Below are positions 7,776-16,817 of a stretch of DNA of 64,000 nt, in pieces (within the stretch, counting starts at the first letter, position 1; each line of letters begins with the position of its first letter). The position numbers and the translations under genes were made by a program. The stretch spans positions 82,897 through 146,896 of the forward strand of contig JAVBLT010000001.1 in NCBI GenBank assembly GCA_031553315.1, read 5' to 3'. This DNA comes from JAVBLT01 sp031553315 (lineage in GTDB: Bacteria > Verrucomicrobiota > Kiritimatiellia > RFP12 > DVOR01). The notes beneath the pieces were generated by a model, which was not told the origin of the DNA, searched no databases, and saw only the letters and a list, made by a program, of their open reading frames with translations.

Positions 7776-9080
7776 ATGAAAGAGATCGGCGTTGGCGTTA
7801 TCGGATTCGGAACCGTGGGTTCGGGCGTGGTCGAAGGTCTTCTGACCGAAGGCGGCCTGATCGCGCAGCGCTCCGGCACCCGCATTTCCCTCAAAGGCAT
7901 CGCGGATCTCGACACCGCGACCGACCGCGGCTTCAAAGTGCCCGAAGGCCTCCTCACGACCGACGCCATGGCCCTCATCACCCGGCCCGACATCCAGATC
8001 ATCGTGGAGCTCATCGGCGGCACCGGTTTTGCCCGCACCGTCATCGAAACCGCCCTCAACGCCGGCAAATCAGTGGTCACCGCCAACAAAAAGCTCCTCG
8101 CCGAATGCGGCCCGAGCCTCTTCCGCCTCGCCACCGAAAAAGGCTGCGACCTCTACTTCGGAGCCAGCGTCGGCGGCGGCATCCCCATCATCCGCGCCTT
8201 GCGCGACGGCCTCATCGGAAACCGCATCGACTCCATCCACGGCATTCTCAACGGCACCTGCAACTACATCCTCACCCGCATGGAGCTCGAAGGCCTCCCC
8301 TTCGATGAAATCCTCGCCGACGCCCAGCGCCTCGGCTATGCCGAAGTCGACCCCAGCCTCGATATCGACGGCTACGACACCGCCCACAAAATCGCCATCC
8401 TCGCCTCCCTTGCCTACGGCCTGCGCGTGCCCATCCAGGAAGTGCTCGTGGAAGGCATCCGCGGCCTCTCCGACGTCGACGTGCGCTACGCCGCCCAGCT
8501 CGGCTACCGCATCAAGCTCCTCGCCATCTGCAAATGCATCGACAACGAGCTCGAGATCCGCGTGCACCCCACCCTCGTGCCCCTCACACACATGCTCGCC
8601 TCCGTCGCCAACGTCTTCAACGCCGCGATGGTCGACGGCTCCCTCACCGGCGACACCCTCTACTACGGCCGCGGAGCCGGCCGCGCCGCCACCGCCAGCA
8701 CCGTGATCGGCGACATCGCCAGCGTGGCCCGCCACCTCGCCGTAGGCGCCCCCCGCGCCATCCAGCCCTTGCGCGACGAACCCGAAACCGGCTACACCAT
8801 CCGCTCCAAAGAAGCCTGCGTCAGCCGCTTCTACATCCGCCTCATGGTCAAAGACAAAGCCGGCATGGTCGGCCGCTTCGCCACCATCCTCGGCGACCAC
8901 GGCGTGAGCATGACCGCCGCCTCCCAGCACGAAATGAGCGAAGAAGAGCGGAAACAAGGCTTCGTACCCGTCGTCATCCTCACCCACGCCTGCACCACCG
9001 GAGCCGTCGTCGAAGCGCTGAAGGAAATCCAAAGCGAGGGCATCGTCGAAGGCACACCCCTTTACCTGCGCATTCTCTAA
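7776..9080 (+). CDS. hom: Homoserine dehydrogenase
   Basis: It reduces aspartate semialdehyde to homoserine, the entry to threonine and methionine. The N-terminal NAD(P)-binding motif is GFGTVGSGV. The central catalytic domain contains GILNGTCNYILTRME and DGYDTAHKIAIL. A C-terminal ACT domain (about 350-430, LMVKDKAGMVGRFATIL) suggests feedback control by an amino acid. The length of 434 residues is typical of the ACT-containing form. GTG at 7773 directly precedes the ATG chosen here. The ATG sits 8 bases after AAGGAG and is preferred. It is the first gene of a run with lysC and cimA, so the locus supplies aspartate-family precursors. Confidence 0.95.
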   Translation: MKEIGVGVIGFGTVGSGVVEGLLTEGGLIAQRSGTRISLKGIADLDTATDRGFKVPEGLLTTDAMALITRPDIQIIVELIGGTGFARTVIETALNAGKSVVTANKKLLAECGPSLFRLATEKGCDLYFGASVGGGIPIIRALRDGLIGNRIDSIHGILNGTCNYILTRMELEGLPFDEILADAQRLGYAEVDPSLDIDGYDTAHKIAILASLAYGLRVPIQEVLVEGIRGLSDVDVRYAAQLGYRIKLLAICKCIDNELEIRVHPTLVPLTHMLASVANVFNAAMVDGSLTGDTLYYGRGAGRAATASTVIGDIASVARHLAVGAPRAIQPLRDEPETGYTIRSKEACVSRFYIRLMVKDKAGMVGRFATILGDHGVSMTAASQHEMSEEERKQGFVPVVILTHACTTGAVVEALKEIQSEGIVEGTPLYLRIL

Positions 9081-9104
9081 TTCAACCGGAGTCATCACAC
9101 ACAC

Positions 9105-10472
9105 ATGAAAGTATGCAAATTCGGCGGATCGTCGGTTGCCGACGCCGTCCAAGTCTCCAAAATCTGCGACATCATCCTCTCCGACCCCGAGCGCCGCATC
9201 GTCGTTGTCTCAGCCCCCGGCAAACGCTCCAAAACCGACATCAAGGTCACCGATCTCCTGATTGAATGCGCCGGCCGCCTCATCGCCGGCAACCCCGCCG
9301 GCGACATCATCGCCGCCATTGTCGAGCGCTACGCCGCCATCCAGCGCGGCCTCAGCCTCGATCCCGCCGTCGTCGCCGAAATCGAGCGCGACCTCCGCGC
9401 CCGCGCGGCCATGGACATCACCCACCCCGGCATGTTCATGGATTGCATGAAAGCCGCCGGCGAAGACAACAGCGCCCGAATCGTCGCAGCCGCCTTCCGC
9501 GCCCGCGGCGCCCGCGCCACCTACGTGAACCCCGGCCAGGCCGGCATGCTCCTGACCGACGAATTCGGCTCCGCCCAGCTCCTCGAAGAATCCTACCCCC
9601 TCCTCGCCGAAAGCCTCGCCCGAATCGAAGGCCTCATCATCTTCCCCGGCTTCTTCGGCAGCACCAAAAAGGGCGCCGTCGCCACCTTCCCCCGAGGCGG
9701 GTCCGACATCACCGGCGCCATCCTCGCCGCCGCCGTCAAGGCCGACGTCTACGAAAACTTCACCGACGTCGACTCCGTCTACCCCGTCGACCCCCGCCTC
9801 GTGCCCGAAGTGAGCGAAGGCATCACCGCCATGACCTACCGCGAAATGCGCGAGCTCTCCTACGCCGGCTTCGGCGTGTTTCAGGATGAAGCCATCGTGC
9901 CCGCCGTGCGCGCCGCCATCCCCATCAACATCCGCAACACCAACCGCCCCGATCTCCCCGGCACCATGGTCGTGAAAGAACGCCTCGCCAAGCCCGGCAG
10001 CGTGGCAGGCATCGCCAGCAGCGACGGCTTCTGCGCCATCTACGTCGACAAATACATGATGAACCGCGAGATCGGCTTCGGCCGCCGCCTCCTCCAGATC
10101 CTCGAAGAAGAAGGCATCTCCTACGAACACATGCCCTCAGGCATCGACAGCGTCTCCGTCGTCATCCGCGACCAGAACTTCACCCCCGAAACCGAGGCCC
10201 GCGTCATCAGCCACATCACCCGCGACCTCAAGCCCGACAACGTGGAGATCGACCGCGGCTACGCCCTCATCATGGTCGTCGGCGAAGGGCTCTACTACAC
10301 CCCCGGCATGGCCGCCCACGCCACCCTCGCCCTCTTCCGCGAAGGCATCAACATCGAAATGATGAACCAGGGATCCTCCGAAATCAGCATGATGTTCGGC
10401 GTCCTCGCCAAAGACCGCGAGAAAGCCGTCCGCTCACTCTACAGATCATTCTTCAAAGGCGAAATGCCGTAA
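9105..10472 (+). CDS. lysC: Aspartate kinase
   Basis: It phosphorylates aspartate, the first step to lysine, threonine and methionine. The kinase signature KFGGSSVAD is at residue 5. FPGFFGSTKKGAVATF and GGSDITGAILAAAVKADVYE, typical of the catalytic domain, lie near residues 180-220. Two ACT-type regulatory domains follow (about 305-455, with ISYEHMPSGIDSVSVVI and GINIEMMNQGSSEISMMFGV). The length of 455 is that of a monofunctional enzyme. The gene starts 24 bases after hom. The ribosome site (CCGGAG) is rather distant. The hom-lysC-cimA order points to coordinated supply for threonine and isoleucine. Confidence 0.95.
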   Translation: MKVCKFGGSSVADAVQVSKICDIILSDPERRIVVVSAPGKRSKTDIKVTDLLIECAGRLIAGNPAGDIIAAIVERYAAIQRGLSLDPAVVAEIERDLRARAAMDITHPGMFMDCMKAAGEDNSARIVAAAFRARGARATYVNPGQAGMLLTDEFGSAQLLEESYPLLAESLARIEGLIIFPGFFGSTKKGAVATFPRGGSDITGAILAAAVKADVYENFTDVDSVYPVDPRLVPEVSEGITAMTYREMRELSYAGFGVFQDEAIVPAVRAAIPINIRNTNRPDLPGTMVVKERLAKPGSVAGIASSDGFCAIYVDKYMMNREIGFGRRLLQILEEEGISYEHMPSGIDSVSVVIRDQNFTPETEARVISHITRDLKPDNVEIDRGYALIMVVGEGLYYTPGMAAHATLALFREGINIEMMNQGSSEISMMFGVLAKDREKAVRSLYRSFFKGEMP

Positions 10473-10482
10473 GGAACGGAAT

Positions 10483-12072
10483 ATGGCGGCGGAACGGGTT
10501 GCGATTTGCGACACCACGTTGCGCGACGGCGCGCAGGGCGAAGGCATCTACTTCTCAACCGCCGCCAAGCTCCGCTTCCTCGAAGCGCTCGACGCCTTCG
10601 GCATTCATTTCGCCGAAGGCGGCTTCCCCGGCGCCAACCCCCGCGACCGGCACTTCTTTGAAAAAGCCCGGAACCTCACCCTGCGCAACACCCGCCTCGT
10701 GGCCTTCGGAGCCACCCGCCGCCCAGGCATCGCCCCCGAAAACGACCCCCAGCTCAAAGCCCTCATCGAAGCGGGCACCCAATGGGTCGCCGTCTACGGC
10801 AAAAGCTCCCTCCTCCATGTGCGCGACGTGCTCCGCATCGCCCCCGAAGAAAACCTCGCCCTCATCGCCGACACCGTCGCCCATCTCCGCCGCAACCGCC
10901 GCCGCGTGATTTTCGACGCCGAACACTTTTTCGACGCCTACGCCGCCCACCCCCACTACGCCCTCCAGACCCTCCACGCCGCCCGCGCCGCCGGAGCCGC
11001 CATCCTCACCCTCTGCGACACCAACGGCGGCACCCTCCCCCACACCGTCTACCAAGCCACCCTCGCCGCCCGCCAGCACTTCCCCGGCGCCATCATCGGC
11101 ATCCACACCCACAACGACTCCGGCCTCGCCGTCGCCAACACCCTCGAAGCCATCCGCGCCGGCGCCCGCCACGCCCAAGGCACCTTCAACGGCCTGGGCG
11201 AACGCACCGGCAACGCCGACCTCGTGGCCATCATCCCCGCCATCGACCTCAAAATGGCCCCCCTCGCCAGCATCGGCAAAGCCCGCCTCAAAGACCTCAC
11301 CCCCCTCTCGCGCCTGACCGACAGCCTCTGCAACCGCCGTTCCTTCAAAAACCAGCCCTACGTGGGCGAAAACGCCTTCACCCACAAAGCCGGAGCCCAC
11401 GCCTCGGCCATCCGCAAAAACACCGCCACCTTCGAACACATCCGCCCCGAGACCGTCGGCAACAACCGCCGCATCCTCATCTCCGAGCTCGCCGGCAACG
11501 CCTCCGTCCTCGCCAAACTCGAAGAATTCGGCCTCCCCTGCAACCGCGAAACCACCGACCGCCTCCTCGCCGCCCTCAAAAACGCCGCCCTCAAAGGCCT
11601 CTCCTATGAAGGCGCCGACGCCTCCTTCCGCATGTTCGCCGCCCGCACCCTCAACGAACCCGCAAGCCGCTTCTTCGAGCTCAACACCTTCCATGTCGAC
11701 GTCGACAAACACGACCGCGCCGCCCCCAGCGCCTCCCGCGCCACCGTTTCCATCGCCATCGGCCGGCGAACCGAGATCGCCAAAGGCGAAGGCGTCGGAC
11801 CCGTCGAAGCGCTCGACGCCGCCCTCACCCGCGCCCTCACCGCCTTTTACCCCGCCACCACCCGCGTGCGCCTGACCGACTACCGCGTGCGCATCATCAA
11901 CCCCCAGGCCGCCGAAAAATCCATCACCCGCGTGACCATTGAATCGACCGACGGCACCGCCGGCTGGACCACGGTCGGCGTCTCGGAAAACATCATCGAA
12001 GCCTCCTGGCAAGCCCTTGCCGACAGCATCGAATATTATTTCCTTACCCGGAAGATCCCCCCCTGCCCATGA
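10483..12072 (+). CDS. cimA: (R)-citramalate synthase, CimA type
   Basis: The protein belongs to the 2-isopropylmalate/homocitrate/citramalate synthase family. DTTLRDGAQGEG at residue 9, the metal-binding HTHND in GIHTHNDSGLA, and FNGLGERTGNADL are all present. At 529 residues, with GEGIYFS after the DTTLRDG box, it resembles the direct pyruvate-plus-acetyl-CoA citramalate synthases rather than LeuA. The C-terminal 130 residues form the LeuA dimer/allosteric domain. It would make 2-oxobutanoate for isoleucine without threonine deaminase. The ribosome site AAGGA lies just after the lysC stop. Its own stop overlaps the zupT start (ATGA). Homocitrate synthase is a less likely alternative. Confidence 0.88.
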   Translation: MAAERVAICDTTLRDGAQGEGIYFSTAAKLRFLEALDAFGIHFAEGGFPGANPRDRHFFEKARNLTLRNTRLVAFGATRRPGIAPENDPQLKALIEAGTQWVAVYGKSSLLHVRDVLRIAPEENLALIADTVAHLRRNRRRVIFDAEHFFDAYAAHPHYALQTLHAARAAGAAILTLCDTNGGTLPHTVYQATLAARQHFPGAIIGIHTHNDSGLAVANTLEAIRAGARHAQGTFNGLGERTGNADLVAIIPAIDLKMAPLASIGKARLKDLTPLSRLTDSLCNRRSFKNQPYVGENAFTHKAGAHASAIRKNTATFEHIRPETVGNNRRILISELAGNASVLAKLEEFGLPCNRETTDRLLAALKNAALKGLSYEGADASFRMFAARTLNEPASRFFELNTFHVDVDKHDRAAPSASRATVSIAIGRRTEIAKGEGVGPVEALDAALTRALTAFYPATTRVRLTDYRVRIINPQAAEKSITRVTIESTDGTAGWTTVGVSENIIEASWQALADSIEYYFLTRKIPPCP

Positions 12073-12935
12073 ACACCACCGTGCTGACCGCCTTCGCCCT
12101 CACCCTTTTCGCCGGCATGGCCACCGGCATCGGCAGCGTCATCGCCTTCACCGCCCGGCAGACCAACCACCGCTTCCTCTCCATATCCACCGGCTTCTCA
12201 GCCGGCGTCATGCTCTACGTATCCTTCATCGAAATCTTCCCCAAAGGCCTTGAAGAGCTCTCCCTGCTTTACTCCGACAAAGCCGCCTACCTCTACACCA
12301 CCCTCGGCTTCTTCGGCGGCCTCCTCCTCATCGGCATCATCGACACCCTCATCCCCTCCGCCGAAAATCCCCACGAAACCCACACCGACCACGAAACCGC
12401 CCTCCTCCACGCCCCCAACACACAAACCCCCTCCGAAAAACGCGAAGTGAAAGACATCGCCGCCCACGCCCGCCTCCTGCGCATGGGGCTTTTCACCGCC
12501 CTCGCCATCGGCATTCACAACTTCCCCGAAGGCCTCGCCACCTTCCTCTCCGCCCTCAAAGACCCCACCCTCGGCCTCGCCATCGCCATCGCCGTCGCCC
12601 TGCACAACATCCCCGAAGGCGTCAGCGTCTCCGTACCCATCTTCTACGCCACCGGCAACCGCCGCAAAGCCTTCACCCTCTCCCTTCTCAGCGGCCTGGC
12701 CGAACCCCTCGGAGCCCTCATCGCCTTCGGCCTCCTTCACCTCTTCACCGGCGGAGCCACCGTCTCCCCGCTCCTCATGGGCACCCTCTTCGCCGGCGTC
12801 GCCGGGATCATGGTCTACATCAGCCTCGACGAACTCCTCCCCGCCAGCCGCGCCTACGGCAAAGGCCACGACAGCCTGCTTGGCCTCGTCGGCGGCATGG
12901 CCGTCATGGCCCTCAGCCTCATCCTCATGCGGTAG
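12069..12935 (+). CDS. zupT: ZIP family divalent metal transporter
   Basis: The 288-residue inner-membrane protein has eight predicted helices. The two ZIP metal-binding signatures are intact: IHNFPEGLATF in helix 4 and ALHNIPEGVSVSVPI in helix 5. The loop between helices 3 and 4 is rich in His, Glu and Asp (HETHTDHETALLH), as expected for zinc uptake. The start overlaps the cimA stop by four bases, so the gene is co-transcribed with the amino-acid genes although no functional link is obvious. Its TAG stop is formed with the first base of a decayed copy of the 159-bp repeat. Confidence 0.88.
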   Translation: MNTTVLTAFALTLFAGMATGIGSVIAFTARQTNHRFLSISTGFSAGVMLYVSFIEIFPKGLEELSLLYSDKAAYLYTTLGFFGGLLLIGIIDTLIPSAENPHETHTDHETALLHAPNTQTPSEKREVKDIAAHARLLRMGLFTALAIGIHNFPEGLATFLSALKDPTLGLAIAIAVALHNIPEGVSVSVPIFYATGNRRKAFTLSLLSGLAEPLGALIAFGLLHLFTGGATVSPLLMGTLFAGVAGIMVYISLDELLPASRAYGKGHDSLLGLVGGMAVMALSLILMR

Positions 12936-13000
12936 AGCAGGTTTCGAATGAAATTTCCGGATTTTGAGAACGTGATTTTGGGTTTTGACAAGAGCATATT
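12933..13000 (+). repeat. Truncated remnant of the 159-bp repeat at the zupT stop codon
   Basis: From the TA at 12933-12934 the sequence follows the left end of the 159-bp element for about 57 bases (GAGCAGGTTTCGAATGA onward, with a few substitutions, to GGTTTTGACAA) and then breaks off. Immediately after it stands AGAGCATATT (12991-13000), identical to the right end of the element read in reverse. The remnant is therefore deleted or rearranged internally. It again supplies the G of a TAG stop. Confidence 0.7.
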
Positions 13001-13425
13001 CACCCGCAATGACCGCCGGGCCGGCGCAGCCACCCGGGCAGCGCCTCCCTCAGGCACGCAGGCTCCATCTTCGAATCGGCAAGCCCATCAACGGGATGCC
13101 ACAGGAAAGAGATCCACGCCTCCCGCGCCTCGAGAGGGCCGGGAACCGCGGCAAGCCCCGGAATCTCCAGCTCAAAGACCAGATTGATTTCACTCTTCTT
13201 CTCGCCATCCTGCACAAAGCGGTGTTCGCAGCAGCCGAGAAAACGCCCCGCCTCGCCGCAATGACCCAGCTCCTCCATGATCTCGCGGATCAGCGCCTCG
13301 CGCGCCGATTCGCCGAAATCGATGTGGCCGCCCGGAAGATACGTCAGCTCCGCCTTTTTACCCTTGCACAGCAAAATGAGGCCATCCTTGATGCAAACAC
13401 CCCTCACAATGGTTTCGATATTCAT
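13000..13425 (-). CDS. NUDIX hydrolase
   Basis: The protein of about 141 residues has a canonical Nudix box (GESAREALIREIMEELG) near residues 37-53, which binds Mg2+ and cuts nucleoside-diphosphate-linked substrates. The N-terminus, NIETIVRGVCIKDGLILLC, matches the first strand of ADP-ribose or NTP pyrophosphatase types. Two in-frame ATGs lie six bases apart. The inner one (13425) is chosen because AAAGG touches the outer ATG but stands six bases before the inner. The substrate cannot be predicted. The gene is convergent with zupT, and the repeat remnant lies between their ends. Confidence 0.88.
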   Translation of the reverse strand: MNIETIVRGVCIKDGLILLCKGKKAELTYLPGGHIDFGESAREALIREIMEELGHCGEAGRFLGCCEHRFVQDGEKKSEINLVFELEIPGLAAVPGPLEAREAWISFLWHPVDGLADSKMEPACLREALPGWLRRPGGHCG

Positions 13426-13435
13426 AAGCATCCTT

Positions 13436-13470
13436 TAAAAAAAGGTCAACCCGTTTTGCGGATTGACCTT
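13436..13470 (-). terminator. Rho-independent terminator of the rubrerythrin gene
   Basis: On the minus strand AAGGTCAATCCG pairs with CGGGTTGACCTT (one mismatch in 12) around a CAAAA loop and is followed by seven T. It stands between the rubrerythrin stop and the NUDIX start, so the two genes are probably separate transcripts. Confidence 0.85.
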
Positions 13471-13493
13471 CTGGCGTTCAAAACGAAACCGGC

Positions 13494-14069
13494 TTACCAG
13501 TTTTCGGCAAGGATTTCGAAGTAAGCCTGGGCATGGTCGCAGGCGGGGCACCTCGTGGGCGCGGTTTTGGAGGTGCACACGAAACCGCAGTTGCGGCAGC
13601 GCCAGGTCACGGCCTCCTCGCGCTTGAACATCGCGCAGTCCTGCACGAGCTTGAGCATCGCGCGGTAGCGTTTTTCATGCTGGCGCTCAGCGACCGAAAT
13701 GTTGTCGAGCGCGCGGGCGATTTCAGGGAACCCCTCCTCGCGGGCGGTCTGGGCGAAAGAGGGATAAAGCTCATTCCACTCTTCGTATTCACCGTTAGCC
13801 GCCTCAGTGAGGTTCTCAAGGGTGGTGCCGATCACGCCGGCGGGAAACGCAGCCGTGATTTCCACACAGCCGCCCTCAAGAAACTTGAAGAAACGCTCGG
13901 CGTGCTCCTTCTCCTGATCGGCGGTTTCGGCAAAAATGTCGGCGACGGCCACATAACCCTCTTTCTTCGCAGCGCTGGAGAAGAAAGTGTACCGGTTGCG
14001 GGCCTGGGATTCACCCGCGAAAGCCTGGAGAATGTTCTTCTCTGTTTTCGTCCCTTTGATACTGGGCAT
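13494..14069 (-). CDS. rbr: Rubrerythrin
   Basis: This non-haem iron protein reduces hydrogen peroxide in anaerobes and microaerophiles. The N-terminal ferritin-like di-iron domain (about 1-140) shows AFAGESQARNRYTFF, EKEHAERFFKFL and ISVAERQHEKRY, which carry the expected Glu/His ligands. The C-terminal rubredoxin-like domain has the two knuckles CRNCGFVC and CPACDHAQ. At 191 residues it is full length. The ribosome site GGAAAGGA is strong. The gene has its own promoter and terminator. It is evidence that the organism lives with little oxygen but meets peroxide. Confidence 0.96.
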   Translation of the reverse strand: MPSIKGTKTEKNILQAFAGESQARNRYTFFSSAAKKEGYVAVADIFAETADQEKEHAERFFKFLEGGCVEITAAFPAGVIGTTLENLTEAANGEYEEWNELYPSFAQTAREEGFPEIARALDNISVAERQHEKRYRAMLKLVQDCAMFKREEAVTWRCRNCGFVCTSKTAPTRCPACDHAQAYFEILAENW

Positions 14070-14101
14070 AATGAAATCCTTTCCATTGTTGAATGCACAC
14101 C

Positions 14102-14129
14102 ATTATTCACACCGCGCGCGCTTTGTAAA
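14102..14129 (-). promoter_or_regulatory. Candidate sigma-70 promoter of rubrerythrin
   Basis: On the minus strand TTTACA (14129-14124), a 16-base spacer and AATAAT (14107-14102) each differ from consensus by one base. The box lies 32 bases before the ATG. Confidence 0.55.
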
Positions 14130-14162
14130 GGCAAAAAAATCCAGAGACCCATTTATATTCAC

Positions 14163-14191
14163 TTGACATTTTCAGCACGACTGATTATATT
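14163..14191 (+). promoter_or_regulatory. Strong sigma-70 promoter of the hybrid histidine kinase
   Basis: A perfect TTGACA (14163-14168), a 17-base spacer and TATATT (14186-14191) lie 29 bases before the kinase ATG. This is the best -35 match in the window. Confidence 0.7.
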
Positions 14192-14220
14192 CCTCCAATC
14201 ATCCGCGAAAGAAAAATGTA

Positions 14221-16737
14221 ATGATTATTGCAATCTCACACCTCACGCCTTGGATCCTGCTGGTGTTTTCATCAGCCCTTTCATTTCTGCTCGGGTTAAA
14301 AGCCGCCGCGGTTTTTTTTCAGAAACGCCTGAAAAAAGCCCACGCGCGAACCGCCCTGCTTCAAGACACGCTCAACAACCTGCCCGGATATATTTTTGTT
14401 AAAGACGTCGACAACGATTTGCGCTATCTCTTCCTCAACGACCTCTACTACACCCTCTCCGGCCAGCCCCCCGCCTCCGGCATCGGCCTCAACGACACCG
14501 AATGGCCGCGCGAAGGCAGCGACGCGTTTCACCGGCAGGATCTCGCCCTCATCCGAAGCGGGGAATCCTTCTGCCAGGTGGAACAGATCCACAAGCAAAA
14601 CGGCGAGCTCGTGCAATCCAAGCTCTACAAAAAAGTGGTCGCCGGAAGCAACGGCCACCGCCTCATCGTCGGGATGGGGCTCGATGTGAGCGAAGAGCTC
14701 AGGTTGAAAAAAGAGCTCATGCAAAACATCCAGGATCTGAACACCTACATCAAAAACGAAAAAACCACCAACGCCAGCCTCGCACAGATCGTGATGGAAG
14801 ACGACTACGACACCAACGTGCAGGCCATTCTGGATCTCATCGTCAAACAGCTCAACGCCGACCGCGCCGCCCTGGGCATTTTCGGCGACGACAACACCTT
14901 CCGCATCGAATTCGAAAGCCGCTCCGCCGAAGTACCCTCGCTTAAAACACTCGCAGACCCCGATATTCTCCAGCAGTTCCTCCGCTGGAAAGATCGCCTG
15001 ACCGAGGAAAAAGAGCTCTACATCCCCGACATTCCCCACTCGCAATACGCCCGCCTGTTCGAGAAAACAGCCAGCAAGACCGTGCTTTTCGTGGCGGTCG
15101 AAGTGAATCACCGCCTTTACGGCGTTCTCGGAGTGGGCTTCCTCAAAGAAGTCAAACCCATTACCGAAGTGGAGCGCAACATCTTCCGTTCCTCCGCCGG
15201 AATCATCACCCTCGCCCGCGAAAAACAGCTCCAGCAGGAAAAACTCGAGCTCATGACCCGGCAAAACAACATGGTCCTCTCAACCATGCCGATTTCCGTG
15301 ATCCTCTTCGACCGCGACCGCAACGTGCTCAACTGCAACCAGGCCGCGCTCAACATGTTTGGCCGCACCCTTGAGGAAATGCGCACCCTGCCCTGCTACG
15401 AAACCATGTGCGGATCAAAAGGAGTCCCCGCGCTCTGCACCGTAAGCGAGATTCTGCGCACCCAGGCCCCCGTCTCGTTCGAAGTGGTCATGAACGGCAA
15501 AGAATGCCAAATCAAAGCCCTGCCGATTTTCGATGAAACAGGAACCATCGTCAACATCACAGAAGTCATTTCCGACGTCAGCGACCTTCGCCGCGGCCAG
15601 CGCCAGCTCGAAGCCGCGCTGAAAGAAGCCGAAGCCGCCAACCGCGCCAAGACCTACTTCCTCGCCACCATGAGCCACGAACTGCGCACCCCCCTCAACG
15701 CCGTGCTCGGCTTCAGCGAGCTCCTCCAAAACGGCGACCTCTCCCCCGCAGAACAAATCGACTACCTCAAAGCCATCCACTTCGCCGGCAACTCCCTGCT
15801 CTTTTTGATTAACGACATCCTCGACCTCTCCAGGCTCGAAGCCAAACAAGTGGAGCTCAGCCCCCGGCCCACCGACCTCACACAGCTGCTCAACGAGCTC
15901 AAAGCCGTCTTTTCCTACAAAGTGAACCAGCAGGGGCTTTATTTCGAAGTCAACACCCCCGCCGACCTGCCCATCCTTTCGCTCGACAACGTGCGCCTGC
16001 GCCAAGTCCTGCTCAACATCATCGGCAACGCCGTTAAATTCACCTCCACCGGCGGCATCACCGTCAACGCCAGCCTCGACGCCTCCAACCACCTGACCAT
16101 CAGCGTTCACGATACCGGCATCGGCATCAAACCCGAAGCCCGCGAAAAGATATTCGAACCCTTTACCCAGCAAGACGCCGTCCGCGATACCCACATCTAC
16201 AAAGGCAGCGGCTTGGGTCTGGCCATCTCCAGGCGCCTCATCGATTGCATGAACGGCCGCATCCGCCTTGAAAGCGAAGAAGGCAAAGGCAGCACATTCA
16301 TCATCGAGCTCAACGACGTGACCCGAGCGGATCCCGTTGCCCCCGCGGCCCCAAAAGCCGTGGACGCGCAAGCCCGCTTCCCGGAAAAACGGGTCTTGAT
16401 TGTCGACGATATCCCCTTGAACCTAAAAGTTCTTTCCGCAATGCTCGACCGGCTCCACGTGAAAAGCGTATCCGCCGAATCGGGCCGGGAAGCACTCGCC
16501 ATTTTGTCAAAAGACCCCGCCTTCGACCTCGTCCTGACCGATATGTGGATGCCCGAAATGAGCGGCGCCCAGCTCGCGGAGCAAATCCGGCGCTTTCCCG
16601 GGTTCAACCGCCTTCCAATCGTCGCCGTCACCGCAGATACCGAAGCCAACCAGAATTTCGAGCTCAGCCACTTTTCCGAAATTCTCATGAAACCCATCTC
16701 CAACGAAAAACTCAAGCGCCTTCTATTGACCTTGTAA
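14221..16737 (+). CDS. Membrane-anchored hybrid sensor histidine kinase (PAS-GAF-PAS-HisKA-HATPase-REC)
   Basis: The 838-residue protein has one N-terminal transmembrane helix (about 6-28), a PAS domain (about 42-165), a GAF domain (about 190-340), a second PAS (about 355-460) and HisKA with the phosphorylated His486 in ATMSHELRTPLN. The HATPase_c domain follows (HDTGIGIKPEAREKIFEPF, GSGLGLAISRRL), then a C-terminal receiver with VLIVDDIPLN and phospho-acceptor Asp774 in LTDMWMPEMSG. The receiver keeps the Lys of MKPIS. No output domain or separate regulator is adjacent, so the phosphate probably passes to an Hpt protein elsewhere. The PAS and GAF domains imply a cytoplasmic redox or ligand signal. 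The ribosome site is weak (GAAAGA). Confidence 0.93.
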   Translation: MIIAISHLTPWILLVFSSALSFLLGLKAAAVFFQKRLKKAHARTALLQDTLNNLPGYIFVKDVDNDLRYLFLNDLYYTLSGQPPASGIGLNDTEWPREGSDAFHRQDLALIRSGESFCQVEQIHKQNGELVQSKLYKKVVAGSNGHRLIVGMGLDVSEELRLKKELMQNIQDLNTYIKNEKTTNASLAQIVMEDDYDTNVQAILDLIVKQLNADRAALGIFGDDNTFRIEFESRSAEVPSLKTLADPDILQQFLRWKDRLTEEKELYIPDIPHSQYARLFEKTASKTVLFVAVEVNHRLYGVLGVGFLKEVKPITEVERNIFRSSAGIITLAREKQLQQEKLELMTRQNNMVLSTMPISVILFDRDRNVLNCNQAALNMFGRTLEEMRTLPCYETMCGSKGVPALCTVSEILRTQAPVSFEVVMNGKECQIKALPIFDETGTIVNITEVISDVSDLRRGQRQLEAALKEAEAANRAKTYFLATMSHELRTPLNAVLGFSELLQNGDLSPAEQIDYLKAIHFAGNSLLFLINDILDLSRLEAKQVELSPRPTDLTQLLNELKAVFSYKVNQQGLYFEVNTPADLPILSLDNVRLRQVLLNIIGNAVKFTSTGGITVNASLDASNHLTISVHDTGIGIKPEAREKIFEPFTQQDAVRDTHIYKGSGLGLAISRRLIDCMNGRIRLESEEGKGSTFIIELNDVTRADPVAPAAPKAVDAQARFPEKRVLIVDDIPLNLKVLSAMLDRLHVKSVSAESGREALAILSKDPAFDLVLTDMWMPEMSGAQLAEQIRRFPGFNRLPIVAVTADTEANQNFELSHFSEILMKPISNEKLKRLLLTL

Positions 16738-16759
16738 AGCAGTTATTATAAGTTTGAGC

Positions 16760-16788
16760 TTGAAACACCCCCCCCTTTCGCGTATCCT
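16760..16788 (+). promoter_or_regulatory. Candidate sigma-70 promoter of rsmI
   Basis: TTGAAA (16760-16765), a 17-base spacer containing a run of eight C, and TATCCT (16783-16788) lie 29 bases before the TTG start of rsmI. TATCCT recurs as a -10 at two other candidate promoters in the window (3491 and 29903). Confidence 0.55.
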
Positions 16789-16817
16789 TTGCACCTCATC
16801 AAATTGGAGACGAGCGC

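Noticed and set aside
16766..16782. The run of eight C in the rsmI promoter spacer as a phase-variation tract
   Set aside because: C runs of this length are common in this window because of base composition, so there is no specific reason to see a switch here, although length variation between strains could be examined.
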